Assembly: GCF_013388945.1 (NCBI RefSeq)
Contig: NZ_JACAEH010000021.1
Location: forward strand, 62,001-126,000
Origin: Nitrososphaera sp.
GTDB lineage: Archaea > Thermoproteota > Nitrososphaeria > Nitrososphaerales > Nitrososphaeraceae
DNA: 64,000 bases
Reading direction: 5' to 3'
The notes below the pieces were generated by a model. It was not told where the DNA came from. It saw only the letters and a list, made by a program, of their open reading frames with translations, and did no database searches. The position numbers and the translations under genes are program-made. Of the stretch, positions 25,911 to 33,873 are shown piece after piece; positions within the stretch are counted from its first letter, which is position 1; every line of letters starts with the position of its first letter.

Positions 25911-25948
25911 TTACAGTATGTTTATATATAGTGATTACATTATTGGAG

Positions 25949-26758
25949 ATGATGGACGCTATATTACCAAAAAAGGTGATATACACCATGGTGTCGCTCA
26001 GTTTGATTGTATTGATGTCTTTTGCTTATGTACCTTCGGCGGCGGCAATCGCAAATGGTGCAATGCAGGGCGCCGAGAATGGTACTGACAGGTATGAGCT
26101 GGGAATAGGGGGTGCAATTTCCGTAAAGAATCCGTATGTAAGTCCTACTGGTTTCGGTAACCATAGGGATTATATGATCTATATTAACGATGCATCACAA
26201 TACGGTGGGACCGTCGGAGCCGGATATTACACTCATGATGGATCGACGTTTTACGATATGGTGTACCGCTTCAAGTTTGGAGGATACCCAAATCATGATT
26301 TATACAACTCGATACCTCTGAATACAAACATCAATGCCCAAGTAAAGGAGCAAAACGATAATCCCACTAGTAGGTGTTGGGTAGCCTTTGCCTACCAGAC
26401 GCCCTCTACCACAGTCTGCTTTACCGGCAGTACAATCTCGGGTGCATCAAATATTGGAGCTATTGCAAGGACATTTTCTTCGTATAGCTCAGGCAGCAAT
26501 GACTTGTACGGCTACATGTACAACTTACAGAGTAGATACAAGCTGACTAACTATCCTTATACCATAGGCTGGGAAAATTTCAGCGATGCAGCATATTCAA
26601 ACTACAAATGTTCGTATGGTGGAAACTATGTCATACAATATGTGTCTGGAATGAATGCGGTAGGATTCGGACCTAGAACATATACATCGAATAGTTGTAG
26701 TACGAGCCAGCCGAGTTATGAGCCATACGGAGAAGCTTCACAAGCGGGGCAACCATAG
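25949..26758 (+). CDS. Secreted protein, unknown, 269 aa
   Basis: A signal peptide (about 8-35, VIYTMVSLSLIVLMSFAYVPSAAA) is followed by a Gly/Tyr/Ser/Asn-rich mature domain with paired cysteines (RCWVAF, TVCFTG, YKCSYG, NSCSTS). It looks like a beta-rich surface or extracellular protein. No family was recognised. The ATG at 25949 fits a leaderless transcript from the strong TATA box. It lies in the AT-rich island and is followed after 2 bases by another exported protein. Confidence 0.7.
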   Translation: MMDAILPKKVIYTMVSLSLIVLMSFAYVPSAAAIANGAMQGAENGTDRYELGIGGAISVKNPYVSPTGFGNHRDYMIYINDASQYGGTVGAGYYTHDGSTFYDMVYRFKFGGYPNHDLYNSIPLNTNINAQVKEQNDNPTSRCWVAFAYQTPSTTVCFTGSTISGASNIGAIARTFSSYSSGSNDLYGYMYNLQSRYKLTNYPYTIGWENFSDAAYSNYKCSYGGNYVIQYVSGMNAVGFGPRTYTSNSCSTSQPSYEPYGEASQAGQP

Positions 26759-26760
26759 AT

Positions 26761-27417
26761 ATGAATACCCATACTAGAGTATTCAGCATTGGCGTTCCGA
26801 TAGCAATTGCCGTGGCACTCCTAGGCGGGACATTATTTGCTAGCGGCTTGATGAACGGGACCAAGAACAATGATGGTAGCGCCGAGGCTGAAGTAGGTAG
26901 TCATTGCCCGCCATCTTCTTTGGAAGGGGTAGCACTATCCCCTGACTGGAAAGTAAAACAACCCTCAGCGTTACCCGAAGGATATGAGTTACAAGCAGCG
27001 ATCGATAATAGGCCATCACATGTGGAGCTTCTCTATGCAGACCATCCACTTTGTGGGCCCTCATCAGAATTTGACTACTATGGCAATCAGCTGAAGATCC
27101 ACGTCATAAAGCCAGAAGAACCGTTGGATCCGCAGAAATATCAGCAAGAACGTTTGGATTATGCTACGAATCCTGAAAGTGATATAGTGGCAAAAGTTCA
27201 GCCAGTGGATGTCAATGGTTACAAGGGCACTGGATGGGAACCGTATGATGCCGAGAGCATTGTACGTCTAAATGGCACTATAATTCACAGAGAGCCATTC
27301 CATGGACAAGCTGTATTAGGTTTCTACAACAACGATGATAACATAGAGTACGTCCTCTTTGCCAACGATAACCAGAGTCTCTCAGACCTGTTAGCCATAG
27401 CAAGAAGCATAAAGTAG
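26761..27417 (+). CDS. Membrane-anchored exported protein, 218 aa
   Basis: The N-terminal hydrophobic anchor is at 8-30 (FSIGVPIAIAVALLGGTLFASG). The outer domain begins with a Gly/Asn/Ser linker and contains two Cys (GSHCPPSS and HPLCGPSS). The beta-strand pattern resembles small anti-sigma/DUF4367-like lipid-associated domains, but this is weak. It is co-transcribed with the secreted protein gene just upstream. Function unknown. Confidence 0.7.
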   Translation: MNTHTRVFSIGVPIAIAVALLGGTLFASGLMNGTKNNDGSAEAEVGSHCPPSSLEGVALSPDWKVKQPSALPEGYELQAAIDNRPSHVELLYADHPLCGPSSEFDYYGNQLKIHVIKPEEPLDPQKYQQERLDYATNPESDIVAKVQPVDVNGYKGTGWEPYDAESIVRLNGTIIHREPFHGQAVLGFYNNDDNIEYVLFANDNQSLSDLLAIARSIK

Positions 27418-27694
27418 GAGTTCAAGGATCTAAGCACTATCCTAACTGCGTATCTTCGTATTGCCTAATTGAGTAATCGCATAGCTTTGAACAGTCTGTC
27501 AGAAGACGGAGCCTGTAGCGTCATGTCAGTGCAGTCGAAATCTGTAAGATAGGATACCAAGATAAATCATCTGGTCAGTCGATTTTTGGTCTATTGTACC
27601 CGCTATGAGAAATCTCGTCGAGAATCGATACTGTTGCATATACTATTACCCCCGGTCCAACTCTATCTCGCTGTGCAACAAAATCGAAAGATAA

Positions 27695-29302
27695 TTATCT
27701 TTTTGCCGCGCCAACAGCTATCGCAACCGCAGCAGCTGCAAAGCCGGCGTATGACAGCATCGCGTTGTAGGGGAGCATCAGAGCCGAGCCGACAAACAGC
27801 GCTGACGCAAGTATGCTTGCGGCAAGCATCGGGCTCTTTCTTTCTTGTTTGAATCCCTGCTGGTTTTCAAGAAAAGTCTTGACCATGGGCCCCAGTTCGA
27901 CTGACGCTTCTATGCCCTTTGCGATCCTCTTTGCAGACGCCTTGACCTCCTCGATGTAGGCGTCGCGGACAAGCCCCTCTTCCTCAAGCAGGTTGCCAAG
28001 CACCTTCACGAACTGGAAATTGACTTTATGGTGCTGGTAGATGCCTTCAAGCAGGGAGGCCATGCGCATGTAGAGCGCCAGGTTCTTTGGAAGCCTGAAC
28101 GGGAACCTGCTCATCGTCTTGTTTGCAAGCTCCATCAATGCTTTCACTTCCATCCTGTCCACCTGCTTGCCAAACATCGACTGGATGGAAAGGTCGATGC
28201 CCTTTTCGACGACGTAGCGGTTGACAGCAGGCTCCAGCGTGCCAAGTTCAATCAGGACGTTGACTGTGCGCGCCGGGTCCTTGTCCAAGAGCGCGAGATA
28301 TAGCCGTATCAGCTTGAGGCGGGTCTCGTTGTCGAGCCTGCCGATCATCCCAAAGTCGTACAGTATCAGCCGCGCCTGCTCGCTGTCCTCAACTGCGATG
28401 TTGCCGGGGTGCGGGTCGGCGTGGAATATGCTGTGGCGCAAAAGCATCTTGAAGAACAGGTGGTGGGCGCGCATCACAATCTTTGACCTGTCGATGCCCC
28501 TTGCGTCAAGCGCCTGAACATCGGTTATCTTGATCCCCGGCACGTACTCCATCGTGAGCACGTGCCTTGAAGTCCTCTCATCTACCACGCCCGGGATTAT
28601 TACAGTCGGGTCGCCGGCAAGGTTGCGCTTTATCGTGGCAAGGTTCTGCGCCTCTATGCGATAGTCCATCTCCTCTCGTATTGTCTCTGCAAACTGGGCA
28701 AGCATCCCCTCTGCAGAAAAGCGCAGGTTCGGGTCGATGAACCGGGTCGCAACGGGCATTATCTTTTTCAAAACGAAAATGTCGTCTGAGATTATGCGCT
28801 CGATGTTGGGCCTGCCCACCTTGACGATGACCTGCCTGCCCTGGTGCCGGGCAAGGTACACCTGCCCGAGGCTTGCCCCGGAGAGCGCCTCCTCGCTGAA
28901 TTCTTCAAACGCCTCTTCAATCCTGCCTATCTCTCTTTCAATCGTCGGCTTGATCTCTGAAAAGGGCGCGGGTGGCACGTCGTCCTGGAGGCTTGCAAGC
29001 ACTTCAAGGTACGGCTGCGGTAGCAGGTCTGCCCTTGAAGATAGCCACTGGCCCAGCTTTATGTAAGACGGCCCGAGCGCGATAAAAGTCTTGAGCGCCC
29101 TCTCGGCGTGGCGGCGGTACTTGTCCTCGTCGACTCCCTTGCCCTCCTTTTTCACCCACTCGCGCCTGTCGCGCCTAAGAGCGAGCACGACGGGCAGGAG
29201 CCTCAGCATGACCCGTGCGACATGAAGCCTCGACGGCCTCGGGTAGACAGGTTCGACGTCGATAGTTGCCTGCTCGCCGAGCCTTGGCGCCGACAAAATC
29301 AA
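27695..29302 (-). CDS. ABC1/AarF/UbiB family atypical kinase
   Basis: A protein kinase-like ATPase of the UbiB/ADCK group, tied to quinone or lipid metabolism. It shows the KxGQ-type motif in YIKLGQWLSSRADLLP (80-95), the Ala/Gly-rich GASLGQVYLAR (near 150), HADPHPGN (near 305) and the metal motif DFG. Two C-terminal membrane helices (about 497-530) anchor it. Likely supports menaquinone synthesis or membrane redox; the substrate is unknown. It overlaps the upstream 139-aa gene by 4 bases. Confidence 0.9.
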   Translation of the reverse strand: MILSAPRLGEQATIDVEPVYPRPSRLHVARVMLRLLPVVLALRRDRREWVKKEGKGVDEDKYRRHAERALKTFIALGPSYIKLGQWLSSRADLLPQPYLEVLASLQDDVPPAPFSEIKPTIEREIGRIEEAFEEFSEEALSGASLGQVYLARHQGRQVIVKVGRPNIERIISDDIFVLKKIMPVATRFIDPNLRFSAEGMLAQFAETIREEMDYRIEAQNLATIKRNLAGDPTVIIPGVVDERTSRHVLTMEYVPGIKITDVQALDARGIDRSKIVMRAHHLFFKMLLRHSIFHADPHPGNIAVEDSEQARLILYDFGMIGRLDNETRLKLIRLYLALLDKDPARTVNVLIELGTLEPAVNRYVVEKGIDLSIQSMFGKQVDRMEVKALMELANKTMSRFPFRLPKNLALYMRMASLLEGIYQHHKVNFQFVKVLGNLLEEEGLVRDAYIEEVKASAKRIAKGIEASVELGPMVKTFLENQQGFKQERKSPMLAASILASALFVGSALMLPYNAMLSYAGFAAAAVAIAVGAAKR

Positions 29303-29718
29303 TCAACCTTCTTCTTTTTGGCCGCGTTCGTCGCGGCAAAGAAAAACTTGCCTGCAGCCGACGCGGCAAGGCCGCCTGCGATTATCGCGTCAACGACTGC
29401 ATCTCTGCCTGCCTTGCCGTCCTCCTTGCGCTTTCTGTAAACCTTTTTCCCGACGTGCCGGCCAACGATTGCAGCTGCCGCTGCCCCTACCAAATATTCA
29501 GGCGCGTCGACGAGCAGGTGCCCAAGCGGGTCCTTCCTCGGGTCGACCCTGTCCATGTGGACCGTGTAATGAGAGTCATAGTCGCGGATGTGGAGGTTCC
29601 CGTAGCGGTACTGCCTCCTGGCGCCCTTCTTGCTCCCAAGCGCAGTCTCGCCCATCTCCATTATCGGCCTGACCGCCCTCGGCACGACTATGTTGCCGTC
29701 GCCGTCGATAAACTCCAC
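29299..29718 (-). CDS. Hypothetical protein, 139 aa
   Basis: A soluble N-terminal half (MEFIDGDGNIVVPRAVRP) is followed by two Ala/Gly-rich hydrophobic segments (LVGAAAAAIVG and VVDAIIAGGLAASAAGKFFF), as in glycine-zipper membrane proteins. The Lys-rich C-terminus is probably cytoplasmic. It is translationally coupled to the ABC1 kinase (4-base overlap), so a joint membrane role is plausible. No family was recognised. Confidence 0.7.
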   Translation of the reverse strand: MEFIDGDGNIVVPRAVRPIMEMGETALGSKKGARRQYRYGNLHIRDYDSHYTVHMDRVDPRKDPLGHLLVDAPEYLVGAAAAAIVGRHVGKKVYRKRKEDGKAGRDAVVDAIIAGGLAASAAGKFFFAATNAAKKKKVD

Positions 29719-29791
29719 GGGAAAAAATAGCGCCGGATTGGATATAAAACTAGCGAATCGGTAATTAACCCGCGCCTCATGTACTGCCCCG

Positions 29792-30313
29792 TTGAAGGTA
29801 AGGCTGGTTGAGAGCAGAAAGGTCTACGACGGCGAGGTGTCGATGCGCGTTGACAGGTTCTCTATAAACGGCAGGGTCGTGGACAAGGAGATAGTCGAGC
29901 ACCGGCCGTCAGTGGGCATCATAGCGGTGCAGGGCGACAGCATTTTCCTTGTGAGCCAGTACAGGCGGGCCGCAGACAAGACACTTCTAGAGATACCTGC
30001 AGGCAAGATGGAGGCCGGCGAGACCCCGCTCCAGGCCGCAAAAAGGGAGATGGACGAGGAGATCGGCTACTCTGGTACGCTCAAGCCTTTTCTGAAGTGG
30101 TACCTTGCGCCCGGCTACGACACGGAACTGATGTATTTGTTTGTCGCAAAGAACCTGCGCAGGATAGCAAGCAGGCGCCAGATGGACGACGACGAGGACA
30201 TTTCGGTCAAAAAAGTGAAACTTGCAACAGCAGCAAAAATGTGCTTTTCAGGCCAGATTATAGACGCCAAGTCGATTGCTGCAATTTTGGCCTATAAATC
30301 AAAGCCACTCTGA
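29792..30313 (+). CDS. Nudix hydrolase (ADP-ribose pyrophosphatase type)
   Basis: The Nudix box is intact: GKMEAGETPLQAAK followed by REMDEEIG (about residues 73-94). The preceding beta strands (VGIIAVQGDSIFLVSQYR) and the LAPGYDTELMYLFVA region fit the NudF/ADP-ribose pyrophosphatase subgroup. It probably hydrolyses ADP-ribose or another nucleotide sugar. The start is TTG. It converges with the next gene with a 15-base overlap. Confidence 0.88.
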   Translation: MKVRLVESRKVYDGEVSMRVDRFSINGRVVDKEIVEHRPSVGIIAVQGDSIFLVSQYRRAADKTLLEIPAGKMEAGETPLQAAKREMDEEIGYSGTLKPFLKWYLAPGYDTELMYLFVAKNLRRIASRRQMDDDEDISVKKVKLATAAKMCFSGQIIDAKSIAAILAYKSKPL

Positions 30314-31285
30314 GTGGGTCGGCTGGTACACCTTTTTCCTTGCGTCTTCCAGGGAGTTGCGCTCCACTACCAGGCCCTGGCGCTTCAGGTCCTCCACTGC
30401 GGCCTGCACGGTCCTCCTCGGCAGGTGGCTCAGGCCCATCAGCTCGCCCTGTTCGACGGGGTGCTTTGTCTTGATTATGTAGTAGATGAACTTTGAAGCA
30501 GGCCCTCCCTCCGGGTCCTTGCGCACGTACGAAACCCCGAAGGCAGACTTGGCAAGAAATCCTCTCCGCTGCGATTCGACGGACGCAATCGCGTCGGTCT
30601 GCACCTCTGCAAGGTTGACGCGCTGGCCAAACTCTGCGATGAGCGCCGACTGCTGCGACTCTAGCGGGGCTTCAAAGATGAAGGTGCTTGGCGGGAACTC
30701 GTTTGTCATGGCGCCAACAAAGCTCCACTTCACCATCCCCTTCTCGTCGTATATGCCGACGTTGTAGCCCTCGTTTGCCTCTATGACCACCTTTTTCGAG
30801 CCAAGTTTCACCGCCTCGTCTACCTTGCGCAGCGTATCGTCAAGGTCTAATTGGTGTCTTGGGTCCTTCTTGCCCACCTTCCACTGGAACTCCAAACCCG
30901 CGGCCTCGATTACCTCTGTCACCTTTTTCTTCTGCGCCATAGAAAGGTCGATGCTGCTCTCGCCTATCTCGACCACGTCAAAGCCGGCCTCCTCGGCCTC
31001 CTTTGCAAACCTCTCAAGCGAGCTCTCGGCTATCGCAAACTCGGTTATCGTGCTTCCAGTCGAGACTCTGATCCCGAGGTCGTGGTAGAACCTGATCTTT
31101 CTCCTCAGCGCCTCGTCTGAGACCAGCATCGGCAGCGCCCCGTATACCTTGACAAGGTCGATGAAAGGTGCTATCACCCTCATGTTCTCGGTGTCCAGCC
31201 CCTGGAACTTGTCTATCGTGCACGTGAGGCCCTCCTTGCGGGGCTTTTTCGGGTCTATCCTGCTCTTGGCAAGGCCGTCCAGCAT
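30299..31285 (-). CDS. ComA-like TIM barrel fused to a winged helix
   Basis: Residues 1 to about 245 resemble (2R)-phospho-3-sulfolactate synthase: PKKPRKEGLTCTID, DLVKVYGALPML, GIRVSTGSTITEFA and VVIEANEGYNVGIYDEKG. The last 75 residues form a winged helix (TKHPVEQGELMGLSHLPRRTVQAAVEDLKRQGLV) of MarR/TrmB type. A metabolic enzyme joined to a DNA-binding domain suggests a ligand-responsive regulator rather than a coenzyme M enzyme. The frame extends to 31354, but the ATG at 31285 fits the domain start better. Confidence 0.75.
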   Translation of the reverse strand: MLDGLAKSRIDPKKPRKEGLTCTIDKFQGLDTENMRVIAPFIDLVKVYGALPMLVSDEALRRKIRFYHDLGIRVSTGSTITEFAIAESSLERFAKEAEEAGFDVVEIGESSIDLSMAQKKKVTEVIEAAGLEFQWKVGKKDPRHQLDLDDTLRKVDEAVKLGSKKVVIEANEGYNVGIYDEKGMVKWSFVGAMTNEFPPSTFIFEAPLESQQSALIAEFGQRVNLAEVQTDAIASVESQRRGFLAKSAFGVSYVRKDPEGGPASKFIYYIIKTKHPVEQGELMGLSHLPRRTVQAAVEDLKRQGLVVERNSLEDARKKVYQPTHSEWL

Positions 31286-31384
31286 AGATATGATATGTGC
31301 AGGATTTGCGCATATTTCTATGTTGCCAGTCGCATACTGCGCATTTGCCGTCAATTATATTGCACAACGGCAGCTAGATGAAAA

Positions 31385-32440
31385 ATGGACTACCGGGTCA
31401 AGCTGGGCATAGCGGCCGCGCTGGTCGTCTTTGTGGTGGGCACCTCAGCGGCGCTTGGCGACAGGTCGCTTTTCCAGCCAGAAAATCCCGGCAGGACCTC
31501 TGACGTTTTGAGGCTTGGCTACTTTCCAAACTTTAACCACGCGCAGGCAGTAATCGGGGTCGGAAACGGGGACTACCAGCAGGCACTCGGGAACATCAGG
31601 CTTGAGACGCAGGTGTTTGCCGCCGGGCCCGACGCGGCTCTTGCCCTCTACGCAAACAGCATAGACTGCGCGTACCTCGGCCCCAACCCTGCCATCAACG
31701 GCTACCTGAAGTCAGGAGAGTCGCTCAAGGTGGTCGCCGGCGCTACCAGCGGAGGCGCCGTGTTCGTGGTGAGAGACGGCGCCGGTATAGATTCTCCAGA
31801 CGACTTTGCAGGCAAAAAGCTGGCGTCGCCTCAGCTTGGCAACACGCAGGACGTCGCGCTGAGGCATTATCTGCAGGAACAGGGCTATGACGTCAAAAAG
31901 ATAGGCGGGGACCCTGAGATCCAGCCAACCAAGCCGGCAGACATCGTGACACTCATGGCCGACGGAAGGCTTGACGGGGCGTGGGTCCCGGAGCCGTGGG
32001 GCGCGCACCTTGTCAGGGAGGCAGGCGCGCACATCTTCCTTGACGAGCGTGACCTCTGGGAGGGGGGCAGGTTCTCCACGTCTCTTGTGATGTGCAGGGC
32101 CGACTTCATCGAGAACAATCCGGAATCAGTCAGGCGGCTTGTAGAGGCCCACGTCGACAGGACGGTATGGATAGGCGAGCACAGGGAGCAGGCCATCCAG
32201 CTCTTCAACGGCGAGATAGCGAAAATACTCGGGACCGCGTTTAACGAGCAGGACCTTGCAATGTCAGCGACCAGGATGAAGTTCACCTACGACCCTCTGG
32301 AAGAGACAGTCATAAAGGCGGCTGACCAGGCGTACGGCCTTGGATTCCTGGACGAGGAGCCTGACCTTTCCGGGATGTTTGACCTGCGCATCCTGAACGA
32401 GGTGCTTGCAGAAAAAGGCCTTGCAGCCGTGGGGCGATAA
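31385..32440 (+). CDS. NitT/TauT-type ABC substrate-binding protein
   Basis: A signal/anchor helix (about 6-25) is followed by the NMT1/SsuA-like binding fold with LRLGYFPNFNHAQAVIGVG, AALALYANSIDCAYLGPNPAING and a DGAWVPEPWG hinge. It binds a small solute such as a nitrogen or sulfur compound (nitrate, taurine, thiamine precursor class); the ligand cannot be named. TTATATTGCA in its promoter (about 31355-31365) recurs before the permease gene. The ATPase subunit is not in this window. Confidence 0.88.
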   Translation: MDYRVKLGIAAALVVFVVGTSAALGDRSLFQPENPGRTSDVLRLGYFPNFNHAQAVIGVGNGDYQQALGNIRLETQVFAAGPDAALALYANSIDCAYLGPNPAINGYLKSGESLKVVAGATSGGAVFVVRDGAGIDSPDDFAGKKLASPQLGNTQDVALRHYLQEQGYDVKKIGGDPEIQPTKPADIVTLMADGRLDGAWVPEPWGAHLVREAGAHIFLDERDLWEGGRFSTSLVMCRADFIENNPESVRRLVEAHVDRTVWIGEHREQAIQLFNGEIAKILGTAFNEQDLAMSATRMKFTYDPLEETVIKAADQAYGLGFLDEEPDLSGMFDLRILNEVLAEKGLAAVGR

Positions 32441-32472
32441 ATGTGCTAAAAAGCCGCATTTCTGCGACCGGT

Positions 32473-32500
32473 TGCATATATGCAGTCAGTTATATTGCAT
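32473..32500 (+). promoter_or_regulatory. Palindrome and TATA-like element before the permease
   Basis: A perfect 12-bp palindrome, TGCATATATGCA (32473-32484), is followed by TTATATTGCA. The latter also occurs upstream of the binding-protein gene, suggesting the two ABC genes share a promoter type and possibly a regulator. Confidence 0.4.
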
Positions 32501-32532
32501 CAAAGGCTGAAGATCTGAAAACGCCCCGGTGA

Positions 32533-33351
32533 ATGGATATGATGCAAAAGGCAGTGACGCAGCCGCGCAGGAAAAACACCAGCACCATCGACGACATCGC
32601 AAGCATCGCCATTTTCCTTGCTGCGTTTGGCGCGGCCTGGCAGGTCATCTACCTTGCCGGCGTGCTCCCTGAGCAGTCCCTGCCGTCGCCAATCTCCGTC
32701 GCGCAGTCGTTTGCAGACCTTGCTTCAGAAGGCTCGCTTGGCGCAAGCTTGGCTGTGACCATGGGCAGGCTCGCGCTCGGGTTTGCGATAGCGATTGCAA
32801 TCGGAGGCGCAGTCGGGCTTGCGATGGTCCGGTTCAGGGACTTTGGCAAGACCATGGGCTCCTTTTCAGTCGGTCTCCAGTCTTTTCCAAGCATTGCCTG
32901 GGTCCCGTTTGCCATACTTCTCATCGGGTACAACGACCTTGGCATCCTGTTCGTCGTGGTGATAAGCTCCGTGTTTTCAGTGATGATGTCTACCTACAGC
33001 GGCATACGCAACATACCGCCTATCTACATGCGCGCCGCGCGCAACATGGGGGCAAGCGGCTCGATGCTTTTCCGGCACGTGATGATACCTGCCGCGACTC
33101 CGACTTTGATAATAGGCGTAAGGCAGGCGTGGTCGTTTGCGTGGCACGCGCTTGTAGGCGCAGAGATACTGATGTCCGTAATCGGCCTTGGGCACATACT
33201 CTTTGTCGGCAGGGAGTTCATCAACATGGGCTGGATAATGGCGACCATGATAGTCATATTTGTGATAGGCATGGTGGTCGACAGGGTCATATTCTACAAG
33301 CTCGAGGAGCGGATCCGCTCCCGGTGGGGCCTCAACTCGCACACAGAGTAA
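32533..33351 (+). CDS. ABC transporter permease (SsuC/TauC type)
   Basis: Integral membrane permease of 272 residues with six predicted helices. The EAA coupling loop is visible as YMRAARNMGASGSMLFRHVMIPAATP, ending in IIGVRQAWSFAWHALVGAEI, typical of the BPD_transp_1 family. It partners the binding protein 92 bases upstream. No nucleotide-binding subunit follows, so the ATPase must be encoded elsewhere. Confidence 0.9.
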   Translation: MDMMQKAVTQPRRKNTSTIDDIASIAIFLAAFGAAWQVIYLAGVLPEQSLPSPISVAQSFADLASEGSLGASLAVTMGRLALGFAIAIAIGGAVGLAMVRFRDFGKTMGSFSVGLQSFPSIAWVPFAILLIGYNDLGILFVVVISSVFSVMMSTYSGIRNIPPIYMRAARNMGASGSMLFRHVMIPAATPTLIIGVRQAWSFAWHALVGAEILMSVIGLGHILFVGREFINMGWIMATMIVIFVIGMVVDRVIFYKLEERIRSRWGLNSHTE

Positions 33352-33406
33352 GGGATACTTGAACCTGTACAGCGAACCTAAAATGCGATGGCTGTGAGAG
33401 AGGACT

Positions 33407-33571
33407 GTGGCGGCAGAGTCTCAGCTGATGTCTGCCCGGGGGAGGGCAAAACACTTCATCATCTGCGATTCCTGCTTCTGGTGCGCGTCGTTCATACAGG
33501 CAAGGTTCCTAGGCTCGTGCCCTTCATGCAGGAGCCGGAGGCTGTCGCGCATGCAGGTCTATGCGCCGTAG
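33407..33571 (+). CDS. Small zinc-binding protein, 54 aa
   Basis: Frame begins VAAESQLMSARGRAKHF, continues IICDSCFWCASFIQARF and LGSCPSCRSRRLS, and ends RMQVYAP. The CDSCFWC and CPSC knuckles make a treble-clef or zinc-ribbon site likely. Initiation may be the GTG at 33407 or the ATG at 33428 (47 aa). It overlaps the convergent PCD gene by 13 bases. Confidence 0.7.
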   Translation: MAAESQLMSARGRAKHFIICDSCFWCASFIQARFLGSCPSCRSRRLSRMQVYAP

Positions 33572-33852
33572 ATCTCGTTTATCTTTCTTGCAAGCGCCAC
33601 GTCGTAGGTGCTTATCTTGTTGCCGATGTCGTGCGTGACAAGATTTATGGTGACGCGGTTGTACACGTTTGACCACTCGGGGTGGTGCTCCATCCGCTCG
33701 GCCTCTATGGCGACGCGTGTCATGAACGCAAAGGCCTCTGAAAAGTCGCCAAACTCGCAAGTCCTTGCCAGCTTGCCGCCAGAGACGGACCAGCCCTTCA
33801 GGCCGGACAGCTCTTTCTCAAGCTCCTTCTTTGAAAGTTCCCGGCGTTCCAT
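33559..33852 (-). CDS. Pterin-4a-carbinolamine dehydratase
   Basis: A 97-residue PhhB/DCoH-family protein that dehydrates 4a-hydroxytetrahydropterin. The family signature is clear: AIEAERMEHHPEWSNVYNRV and LVTHDIGNKISTYD, with the catalytic His pair in HHPEW. Archaeal copies are thought to recycle pterins or assist molybdopterin metabolism; which applies here is unknown. Confidence 0.92.
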   Translation of the reverse strand: MERRELSKKELEKELSGLKGWSVSGGKLARTCEFGDFSEAFAFMTRVAIEAERMEHHPEWSNVYNRVTINLVTHDIGNKISTYDVALARKINEIYGA

Positions 33853-33873
33853 GCGTCTTTTTCAGGGGCGCGC

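Noticed and set aside
27418..27694. Possible gene remnant in the 277-base gap before the ABC1 kinase gene
   Set aside because: No frame there shows protein-like composition, family motifs or promoter; I see nothing definable.
33388..33672. 94-aa plus-strand frame over the PCD gene end
   Set aside because: Wrong frame; the neighbouring frame with zinc knuckles (33407-33571) is the credible gene.
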